Below are positions 25,001-30,714 of a DNA stretch of 39,182 bases, one piece after another; positions within the stretch are counted from its first letter, which is position 1; each line of letters starts with the position of its first letter. The stretch covers positions 1 to 39,182 of IMG/VR virus record IMGVR_UViG_3300034109_001208; one strand, given 5' to 3'. A program made the translations under genes and the position numbers. Source of the stretch: a virus. The notes beneath the pieces are model-generated. The model did not search any database, was not told where the DNA came from, and saw only the letters and a program-made list of their open reading frames with translations.

Positions 25001-25437
25001 GTGAGCAGCGTGGCGTGACACACGTCTTGGATCGCTTGGCGCAGCTCAACGCGCTCTCGGCGCGCCTGTATATCCGCGCTCAGCGACTTCGGCAGCGTGA
25101 TGCTCCACTCGCCCTGCACGATGTCGCTGAGCACCTCGTGGACGGTGACCCCCGCGACATCCGCGAGGAACGTCAGGGGATCGTCGCGGTACTCGCCGCA
25201 GCTACCACCGAAGCACTTTGCGAAGCCCTTGGACAAATCAATGTAGAACGATGCCGTCGTCTCCTTGTGATACGGGCAGCACCCCTTGATGCGCGAGCCT
25301 TGCAGCGTCCAGTTGCCACCCGGATTTCGAGCCGACAACGTGCGATGCCACGACGTTGAGGACACGGCGCCCCACAAATTCTTCGCGCTGCTAATCTTGG
25401 ATGTTGTTGTCTTGGATCCTGACTTCTTCGCAGCCAT
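22099..25437 (-). CDS. Bifunctional primase-helicase
   Basis: A 1112-residue replication protein expected to lay RNA primers and unwind the fork for the adjacent polymerase. The N-terminus has a DnaG-type CHC2 zinc finger: C54, H57, C75 and C80 in CPYHKETTASFYIDL and AKCFGGSCG. A TOPRIM domain follows, with VVEGEFDALSLL (conserved Glu) and LLGDYDNGG (DxD-like). The C-terminal third holds an ATPase with INAPTNSGKSKL (Walker A) and MLCLDEFE (Walker B), then a sensor-like region (FRVPVMAAAIAGFDR). The helicase looks closer to SF3/AAA+ types than to DnaB. AGGAG precedes the ATG, 2 bases after the nuclease stop. It is larger than T7 gp4, with long middle segments that I cannot assign. Confidence 0.9.
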   Translation of the reverse strand: MAAKKSGSKTTTSKISSAKNLWGAVSSTSWHRTLSARNPGGNWTLQGSRIKGCCPYHKETTASFYIDLSKGFAKCFGGSCGEYRDDPLTFLADVAGVTVHEVLSDIVQGEWSITLPKSLSADIQARRERVELRQAIQDVCHATLLTAVQNIGDPAFQWAQPTIQWLAQRGLDLTKLDRLPIGILPTRRVLYMGMQTEVLRKTYSGYMGDVLVPPGLTDIGPYTGALTFHYMASPGTAGCTKVRRPNDPTGGVLWVGGEGQDEHGLFCLDLLTALLGTPSVIYVVEGEFDALSLLRAQIAKHGTLKYGVIGGSGAGVSSLDALRELGCSDIRLLGDYDNGGVGFTRLALEQTRADGVHVYDWANGSLQDYPKIDPDEVVMQGMFDKLEADFARPECWLPRHAWVSQQISEAAVTNKSSLADLQKAMVSFGSCLHELIDKDAVIQDLRQDDNIPKTVLQATLLSSSTDETYVAMLVRHLEVEMTPLAHEGMAAVIYARRDSTVVTLPLNRAQDMLTVLGTKILHALPYEWCRARLGDPDWLMYGTSEGDERQALPYAIRTARNNELLVQAVTQLCADLPDKARLTVKRQGVHYHESDDRQTRALYVVNGAQVYKGRVHGPEPLVFEPLTSPRDVGWLFMAGRGAQWSSVITDLDALNNACEQDPQQVYETIRSMLQDNWTFSLSEDVQKMEAAYLAGVALYTVIAQGFPYVSQILINAPTNSGKSKLMMGLFSGSQFEKIKLVEHAVGMDAYTVAGVFQSMDGAGQMLCLDEFEVSNARDPKRQKIVSELLSTMRMNYASGTKKVQGTASQEASFQGFRVPVMAAAIAGFDRIEDANRWNTITLHNVEAASGPDENIVRQYSPERIRELRTACTLLPLQQYGKIYEHYQELHDKYGTLQGLPKGTGDRMLQPMLPIAAVMRWCGQDVDAFLPRYIQHKITSSKSEIRTEYQQILHDVLNTPAIVMQGDIDRIKMSVASVLQSPGGAAGINTTQCGVYVDDYAKYVVVVVAQVYHTTLRGLNRYRDQNTTYLRKQLQQHPHALKEREVVSEKIMTSLQRYVSLDTTIHDIVVYPLSKLVTTRSEVVYQAADADVRIAQSMMPSLPKIDEDDMTDI

Positions 25438-25439
25438 TT

Positions 25440-26327
25440 TTACTCCTGAGGTTTTTCGTCTGCGGGTACCTCTTCACGTCCAGGGGCGACAGCGTCGGCG
25501 GATTCTTGCGGGGGACTCTCCAACTTCCCACCGCGCGCCGGGCATCGGCCCACGAACTCGCACCATTGACAGTGGCTGCCGACCTCGGGGGGTGGCTGGC
25601 CTTCAAACGAATCCAAGCGTGTCTCGGTACGGGTGACCCAGTTCTGCAGCCAAAGAAGCAGATCTCCGAGCTCACGGCGGTGATATGCCTCCGGACGGAA
25701 CTCGATCACGCTGTCCCGCAAGAAGTGCACGGCGCACAGCACCTTCTCAGCGTCTGGGTAGTGTGCGAACCCCAGCAGCGCGTACACCTGCAGCTGCTGC
25801 GCGAACTCGGGCAGCGGACGGCGCCCGCCCGTCTTGTGGTCGAGGATCACGACGGTCTTCTTCTCGGAGCTGTACGCCACGACGTCAAGGACGCCACGGA
25901 AGAACGCCCCCTCTCCGAAGAAAGCACGCGCGGAGCCGTCCGCGCCGATGCCGAGCTGCTTCTCTGCCACGACATCGTGCTTGGGGATCCCGAATCTCTC
26001 GCGCCACAGATGGAAGCGTCCGGAGAACGCATCCATCTGATCTCGAAGCATCAACAGCTCCAGGATCTCTTGGTGCGTGAGCTGTTCGTCTGCGGACGCC
26101 TTGCGCATCAGCACGTCCATGCTCTCGGTGGACCCCATCACGCGCTGCTCAAGCACCCAGTGGGCTGCGCGACCAACACGACCATCTCCGCGTGCGACGC
26201 GCCATTTGCGGATGCTCTTGTTTACATGCTCCCAGTAAAATCGGAGCGCACACTGATCTGCTTGGTTCAACCGACTCTGGGACCACGGACGGCCCTTGAG
26301 CACGAGGCTGTTCGTCGTATCAATCAT
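25440..26327 (-). CDS. RecB/Cas4-like PD-(D/E)XK nuclease with Fe-S-type cysteines
   Basis: A 295-residue nuclease, probably an exonuclease for DNA end processing or recombination. WSQSRLNQADQCALRFYW (residues 15-32) is the typical N-terminal motif with the first Cys (C26). FFRGVLDVV and VVILDHKTGG form the catalytic D...DxK core. QQLQVYALL is the QxxxY motif. C253, C256 and C262 (CQWCEFVGRC) complete a four-Cys set as in Cas4/AddB 4Fe-4S nucleases. The tail is charged and disordered. AGGAGG lies before the ATG, immediately after the U-tract of a terminator. It is followed by the primase-helicase and polymerase genes, consistent with one replication operon. Confidence 0.88.
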   Translation of the reverse strand: MIDTTNSLVLKGRPWSQSRLNQADQCALRFYWEHVNKSIRKWRVARGDGRVGRAAHWVLEQRVMGSTESMDVLMRKASADEQLTHQEILELLMLRDQMDAFSGRFHLWRERFGIPKHDVVAEKQLGIGADGSARAFFGEGAFFRGVLDVVAYSSEKKTVVILDHKTGGRRPLPEFAQQLQVYALLGFAHYPDAEKVLCAVHFLRDSVIEFRPEAYHRRELGDLLLWLQNWVTRTETRLDSFEGQPPPEVGSHCQWCEFVGRCPARGGKLESPPQESADAVAPGREEVPADEKPQE

Positions 26328-26340
26328 TTACCGGCCTCCT

Positions 26341-26372
26341 AAAAAAGTGGCGCCCGCGGTTGCGGGCGCCAC
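26341..26372 (-). terminator. Leftward intrinsic terminator touching the next SD
   Basis: GTGGCGCCCGC (26347-26357) pairs perfectly with its complement (26362-26372) across a 4-nt loop, followed leftward by UUUUUU (26341-26346). The U-run is directly followed by AGGAGG, the ribosome site of the nuclease gene. It lies 5 bases after the stop of the candidate SSB gene and should lower expression of the genes further left unless it is read through. Confidence 0.88.
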
Positions 26373-26377
26373 GTAAC

Positions 26378-27250
26378 TCACATCTGACTCATGTCGTCAT
26401 CGCTCGTGGGCGGCAGGAACTGCGAGGGCGGGATGGACGGGGACGTCGTCGCCTGCGCCGCCGTGAAGGACGCCGCGCGAGCGCGCGCGTCTGCGGCGAT
26501 CTTCAAGTGCATGTCCTTGAAGGTGTCCTTGAGCGCGCTGCACAGCTCGCGCTCCGCTGCCGTGATGGGCGTGGCCTTCGCCTGTCGCGTCGACTCGAAG
26601 ATGGGCACCTTGTTGGCGCCCATGTCCTTGATGACCGTGGACAGCGACCAGACGTTGTCTGATAGCGCGCCCCCGAGCGCGCGCGTCTGCTGGCCGATGT
26701 TGGTGGCGATCGCACTGTTGAACGACTTGAGCTCCACGGCGAACACGCCGCTCAGGTCCTCCAGCAGCACGTACAGACGGTAGATCTGCGTGCAGGGCTT
26801 GGGCTTGTTGTTCTCGAATCCGGGCTTGTCCGCGCAGTCCTTGCACTCCATATTGCGCGTCGGCGAGAACTTGCCGTCAGGCGACGAGCACACCGTCTGC
26901 TTGGCGCCCTTGTCGTACCAGCTGTGCGACTGGGTCAAGTACAGGGGCCGGAAGCGGAGCGCCTTGCCGAGATCGGGCTGGTCCTCCGAGGGGGAGCGCC
27001 GGTACATCGTGACCATCATGGGCGACGCGAAGATGTCGCCGACCTCGGAGCGCTGGGGCACTGCGTTCGCGTCCGCGAGCTGGATGCCGTGGACGATCTT
27101 GAGCGACGGGGCGGTGAACGTGGAGTCGTCCACGTCCATGTCGTCGTTGGAGCCGGTGAGGCGCTCGATCAGCGCCTTGAGGTTGGCGCGACGTGCGTCA
27201 GGGAACATGGCCAACGCATCGTCCGATGCGTACTTGATCAGATCTGGCAT
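26378..27250 (-). CDS. Candidate single-stranded DNA-binding protein
   Basis: A 290-residue protein. The start MPDLIKYASD at 27250 is chosen because the 32-codon upstream extension is basic and low quality, although only a weak AAAGG precedes the ATG. The middle has a four-Cys cluster (C-SSPDGK..., CKDC, then C before TQIYR) that could bind zinc. It is followed by strand-rich sequence (YRLYVLLEDLSGVFAVELKS). The C-terminus is Ala/Ser/Pro-rich and ends DDDMSQM, an acidic tip like those of phage and bacterial SSBs. Its position between a membrane-protein group and the nuclease/primase/polymerase operon supports a replication role. The terminator right after it fits high expression. The SSB call is inferred, not proven by motif. 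Confidence 0.7.
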   Translation of the reverse strand: MPDLIKYASDDALAMFPDARRANLKALIERLTGSNDDMDVDDSTFTAPSLKIVHGIQLADANAVPQRSEVGDIFASPMMVTMYRRSPSEDQPDLGKALRFRPLYLTQSHSWYDKGAKQTVCSSPDGKFSPTRNMECKDCADKPGFENNKPKPCTQIYRLYVLLEDLSGVFAVELKSFNSAIATNIGQQTRALGGALSDNVWSLSTVIKDMGANKVPIFESTRQAKATPITAAERELCSALKDTFKDMHLKIAADARARAASFTAAQATTSPSIPPSQFLPPTSDDDMSQM

Positions 27251-27430
27251 GGTGGAAACCTTTGATTTTTGGTGTCTTTGTGTCTTAGACTTATGACGCT
27301 TTTGCACGCCCGTATAGCAGACACAAGACCGCCGCGCAGGATCCATATGATCCTGATCCTTCGAGATCCGTTTAGCCCCGCGATCTAGGGGTGGCGACCT
27401 TGCGCCCTTTACAGGGCGTGCGGTGTTAAC
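27251..27430. promoter_or_regulatory. Structured 180-base intergenic leader
   Basis: I find no gene here. Three inverted repeats stand in a row: AGGATC/GATCCT around 27338-27354, CCCC/GGGG near 27375, and CGCCCT/AGGGCG near 27405-27420. On the minus strand a TGCTATAC element (extended -10-like) lies about 65 bases before the SSB-candidate start, without a clear -35 box. It probably contains the promoter and leader for the replication operon. A tRNA was considered and not supported. Confidence 0.45.
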
Positions 27431-27880
27431 CTACGCTGCCGCGCGCGGTGCTGTCAAGGGCACCGCGCGCGGTCTTCCGAAGCCCGCATCCACGTCGTCC
27501 AGCGCGGACGCTAACACGTTGTAAATGTTACGGGCTACCCGGGGGAGGTCGCGTATGACCTCCTCGACGCTCTCAAGACCCAGACCTCCCGGCACGAGCT
27601 GGAGGGCCTCAAGTACGCGCAGCGCCAAGTCTGCGCGGCGGTCGAGCTTCACGACGTCTCTCAGCATGCCCATGACCCACGAGAGCTCTTCCCTGTGCAG
27701 CTGCCGCAGGAAGAGGCGCGCGCGCCCAGAGAACGTGCGTTGCAGCTGGTACGCCTTGTACAGGCGCCACGTGAACTGCACGGCCTCCAAGCCAGCCTCC
27801 ATCCAGCGGTCTGCGCTGATGGAGAACAGGCGGATCAGGAACTCGTTGATGATGTCGAGAGCATTCTTTTTCGTGTGCAT
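27431..27880 (-). CDS. Helical protein of unknown function (149 aa)
   Basis: An almost entirely alpha-helical, Leu/Arg-rich protein with no signal peptide or membrane span. AGGG stands 8 nt before the ATG, which lies 10 bases after the spanin-like gene. The C-terminus is Ala/Pro/Arg-rich (FGRPRAVPLTAPRAAA). It may associate with the membrane-protein gene upstream, but no family is recognised. Confidence 0.72.
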   Translation of the reverse strand: MHTKKNALDIINEFLIRLFSISADRWMEAGLEAVQFTWRLYKAYQLQRTFSGRARLFLRQLHREELSWVMGMLRDVVKLDRRADLALRVLEALQLVPGGLGLESVEEVIRDLPRVARNIYNVLASALDDVDAGFGRPRAVPLTAPRAAA

Positions 27881-27890
27881 GGTGTAGACC

Positions 27891-28364
27891 CTACTGGTGT
27901 ACGTAGTAACTGACGAGGTAACCAGCCACCAGCGCTCCCGCGATGTAGATCAGCACCTCTGTCGTTGTGTGACCGAAGTGCTGTCCGCTCACGCTTGCGC
28001 TGAGCTGCTGCCGCTTTTCCATCGTGAGATGTGCGGCATGTAATTGTACCATCAGATCCTGCGTATTACGCACGAGGTCTTCATTCTGCGTCTCGTAAAC
28101 TTCGAGCAGCTCTGCGTACAGCGTCGCATTTCTGCGAGCGTGAATGTACGCAGCGTACACCTTGAGTACGAGACGCAGCTGCTCCAGATCCATACACACG
28201 AAGTCGTCGGACACGGGCTCGCAGTCTTGCCAGTCTGGAGCTGGCAAACGCACGTCTAACTCTTCGAGCCCGAACCCGCGGCCCTTGGCGGGGGTGTCAC
28301 AGATCGCGCTCGCCGGAGCCAACACGATCATGACGGAGAGTATCAGCGCGCGGGCTTTGGACAC
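27891..28364 (-). CDS. Signal-peptide protein with C-terminal TM segment, candidate spanin
   Basis: A 157-residue envelope protein. Residues 1-21 form a signal peptide (ALILSVMIVLAPASA, a type I-like AxA site, with Cys two residues on). A helical, probably coiled region of about 90 residues follows in the periplasm. The last 25 residues are one membrane helix (TEVLIYIAGALVAGYLVSYY) plus VHQ. N-terminal export combined with a C-terminal inner-membrane anchor is the layout of unimolecular spanins, which join the two membranes at lysis. The lipobox is poor (SAIC), so lipidation is doubtful. The start is GTG with GGGAGG 8 nt upstream, overlapping the preceding zinc-ribbon gene by 22 bases. A different membrane role is possible. 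Confidence 0.75.
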   Translation of the reverse strand: MSKARALILSVMIVLAPASAICDTPAKGRGFGLEELDVRLPAPDWQDCEPVSDDFVCMDLEQLRLVLKVYAAYIHARRNATLYAELLEVYETQNEDLVRNTQDLMVQLHAAHLTMEKRQQLSASVSGQHFGHTTTEVLIYIAGALVAGYLVSYYVHQ

Positions 28365-28546
28365 GTGTCAACCTCCCAGGGGGCAGTGCCGCAGTTTGCG
28401 CAGTGCCACATGCCGTGCCACACAGCCTTGCGACCGCATTGCGGACACAAGCCCTTCGCGCCGTCGGCGAGCTTGACGCGCGCGTTCGGATCCAGGATCT
28501 CGTCGTCCGCGACGTCAGGCTCTTGATGCACACCGTACTTTTCCAT
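28343..28546 (-). CDS. Small zinc-ribbon protein (67 aa)
   Basis: A short protein with two Cys pairs, CPQC and CANC about 16 residues apart (GLCPQCGRKAVWHGMWHCAN...), forming a rubredoxin-like or zinc-ribbon knuckle. The N-terminal half is acidic. Such small ribbons in phages can bind DNA, RNA polymerase or a partner enzyme, and the target here is unknown. AGGAGG precedes the ATG. It lies 15 bases after the second RecB-like nuclease gene and overlaps the spanin-like gene. Confidence 0.78.
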   Translation of the reverse strand: MEKYGVHQEPDVADDEILDPNARVKLADGAKGLCPQCGRKAVWHGMWHCANCGTAPWEVDTCPKPAR

Positions 28547-28561
28547 GACACTGCCTCCTGC

Positions 28562-29560
28562 TCACGCGATGCGTGAGGTCTCGTTGGCGCGGCTACCGCG
28601 GCACTCCGCGTAGTAGTCGCACCACTTTGCGTTGCACACCCACGACTCCGGCGTTGTACGCGGATAGGAGCCGCTCGCGATACTCTCGGCCACGTCGGTC
28701 ACGTAGTCAAGGGCGTGCTCAATCTCCGCATGCGTGCGGACGACGCCCATGCCGTCCTCCGGCCAAGAGCGCAGCCGCGGCGCCGCCGTACGAGCGGTTT
28801 GGCCCGGGCGGATAATGAGCTCGAACCCGACGCGCGCACACCCGGTGGTCGCCGCATACAGCGTGAGCTGCAGCGAGTTGTTCACCTGATGCGGCCCGTA
28901 GTTCTTCTTCACGGTCTTGAGATCGAGGATCGTGTCCTGCGGATGCGGACGCGGATCCTTCGAGGCCGCGTACTCCGGGCTCATGAGCACGGTGTCTGCG
29001 TTCTTCACCACGAGGTCCACGAAGCCCATGTATGGGATGCGGTCGCGGATGATGGTCTCGATCTTGTGCTCCGAGACCCGCGGGTGGAGCTGCGGGAGTC
29101 GATCGCGGATGAACAGGCCCGCGAGCATGCGGGACTCGTGGGCGAGCTTCTCACGACGCTTGGTGGGGTCGGTGATGTCGACGAATGCGTCGTCGTCCCA
29201 CCGCTCCACCTCCGCGGCGAGGTCCACGACATTCTGGTCAATCCAGGCGAACGCCTCGTCCGGGTGCATGTCCTTACCCGTCTTGATCTTGTGGTTGACC
29301 GCGTGCTCCACGGCGCCGTGCGTCAGCGTGCCTGCGACCATGCCTGCCGATGCACCGCCGCGCTTCTTGAGCACGTAGCGGTAGTAGTATCGCCGCGGAC
29401 ATGACTGGTGCAGCGTGAGCTGCGAGAAGGACAGCGCGCGCACCGGCAGCTGGATGATCCGGGACTCTGCCTCTGTGAGCTGTGCGATGTACTCCTCGTT
29501 GCCCGTGAAGTCCGCGTCGACGTCGTCGAGGGGGTCGATCTCAAACTCGATGTCTTCCAT
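28562..29560 (-). CDS. Second RecB/Cas4-like PD-(D/E)XK nuclease with Fe-S-type cysteines
   Basis: A 332-residue nuclease. LSFSQLTLHQSCPRRYYYRY (about residues 43-62, C54) is the N-terminal motif, and GTLTHGAVEH the conserved His region. YMGFVDLVV supplies the catalytic Asp and TILDLKTVKKN the DxK. SLQLTLYA is the QxxxY helix. C309, C314 and C320 (CNAKWCDYYAEC) complete a Cas4/AddB-type iron-sulfur site with unusual C-x4-C-x5-C spacing. The acidic N-terminal 40 residues may be disordered. It differs clearly from the 295-residue nuclease, so the phage carries two members. AAGGA precedes the ATG, which overlaps the preceding stop (TAATG). Confidence 0.87.
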   Translation of the reverse strand: MEDIEFEIDPLDDVDADFTGNEEYIAQLTEAESRIIQLPVRALSFSQLTLHQSCPRRYYYRYVLKKRGGASAGMVAGTLTHGAVEHAVNHKIKTGKDMHPDEAFAWIDQNVVDLAAEVERWDDDAFVDITDPTKRREKLAHESRMLAGLFIRDRLPQLHPRVSEHKIETIIRDRIPYMGFVDLVVKNADTVLMSPEYAASKDPRPHPQDTILDLKTVKKNYGPHQVNNSLQLTLYAATTGCARVGFELIIRPGQTARTAAPRLRSWPEDGMGVVRTHAEIEHALDYVTDVAESIASGSYPRTTPESWVCNAKWCDYYAECRGSRANETSRIA

Positions 29561-30714
29561 TATGTGTCCTTTCTGACGACCTTGAGCGGCAGGCTGCCGA
29601 TCAGGTCTTTGATGTCCGGGAACTTGCGCAGGGACGCCTCGACCATCTCGGCGTTGCGCTTGCGGGTCTTGGCCCGCTTGGCCGCGTTCTCGGCTGCGCG
29701 CGCGTACTCACTCGGATCGAAGGAGGTCGGGGACATGTCCTCGTCTTCACGATCGCGCTTTTGCAGATCCGACAGCACGGACTGGAACTTGGGGTTGGAG
29801 TATGCTCCGATGGGCAGGCCATTGTTAACTGGCGGCTCATCCGTGTAGGACTCTGTTGACGGGGCGGACTCTCCGAGCACCGCGATCTCGTTGTAGAGGG
29901 CTTGGTCAAGCACCCGCCACAGCGGGGAGTCCTCTCCGTTGCCAGGGTACATGCTGGCCACATAATCGGCCAGCGCTTCTGTCGGAAGCGCCCGCTCCAA
30001 GGACACCCCCTTGAGATCGCCGTCGCTGGCGCGGATCAGCTCGCTGTAGAACCCCTTGAGCTGAACTTCGTCGAGACCGTCGGGCACGTTGGCCGTGTAC
30101 GGGGACTCCAATTCGACGAGCGGGCACAGGATGTGCGCGAGCAGCACGTCAGCGAGCAGCTGTACGCTGCGCACGGCGTCTACGTGCTCAGAGAGGCCAA
30201 TCTTGCCCTTGTAGAAGCCGAGGTACTCGTCGACCCACGCCTTGAACTCGGACTCCGCCTGCGGTGCGGACGTCTCCACGTACAGGGCATCTTCCGGCGC
30301 GTCAGGCCCCACCTCTTCGTACGTGATCGCAGGCGGCACGAGCGGCGGGCGCACGATCTCCAGGGCATCAGCTGTCGCGGGCCCGGCACCACGCATCGGT
30401 GGCGCGTAGAGCGTGGGCTGCGTCCGGCGCAACAGCGCCCGCTGGAGGAGTGCCGGAGCCTCCGGATGTTCAAGCCAGAGACCGATATCGCTTGCCACCA
30501 CGTCGAGCTCGCCAGCGTGCACGAGGGCCTCGCAGAGCAGCCCTTCGCGGTTGTACCGCACGACGAAGCCTTCAGGCGTCTGGTCATAGTTCACGGACAC
30601 CTTGGCCGTGAAACGCGGGACGTCGAGGTCCGGCGCGATCTCACGCAACAGCGCCTGCGTCAGCAGGAGCATGAGATCGGTGGAGTCAAAGATCTGAGAG
30701 TGCTTTTTCTTCAT
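29560..30714 (-). CDS. Hypothetical protein between helicase and nuclease (384 aa)
   Basis: A protein of unknown function. The N-terminal 110 residues are mixed alpha/beta. A Pro/Ala-rich stretch lies near 100-150. The middle is helical, and the C-terminal 80 residues are highly charged (EYARAAENAAKRAKTRKRNA) and end in basic residues. The ATG has AAGGAG upstream and overlaps the helicase stop (ATGA), and its own stop overlaps the nuclease start. Coupling on both sides to DNA enzymes suggests a recombination or replication cofactor. No motif confirms this. Confidence 0.75.
   Translation of the reverse strand: MKKKHSQIFDSTDLMLLLTQALLREIAPDLDVPRFTAKVSVNYDQTPEGFVVRYNREGLLCEALVHAGELDVVASDIGLWLEHPEAPALLQRALLRRTQPTLYAPPMRGAGPATADALEIVRPPLVPPAITYEEVGPDAPEDALYVETSAPQAESEFKAWVDEYLGFYKGKIGLSEHVDAVRSVQLLADVLLAHILCPLVELESPYTANVPDGLDEVQLKGFYSELIRASDGDLKGVSLERALPTEALADYVASMYPGNGEDSPLWRVLDQALYNEIAVLGESAPSTESYTDEPPVNNGLPIGAYSNPKFQSVLSDLQKRDREDEDMSPTSFDPSEYARAAENAAKRAKTRKRNAEMVEASLRKFPDIKDLIGSLPLKVVRKDT

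Noticed and set aside
27251-27346. Longer N-terminus of the candidate SSB
   Set aside because: The extra 32 residues are basic and unlike the rest of the protein, and MPDLIKYAS is a natural N-terminus. The SD for either start is weak, so some doubt remains.
27330-27395. Possible tRNA in the 180-base gap
   Set aside because: TTCGAGA resembles a T-loop, but the flanking bases do not form a T-stem, and no acceptor or anticodon arms can be drawn.
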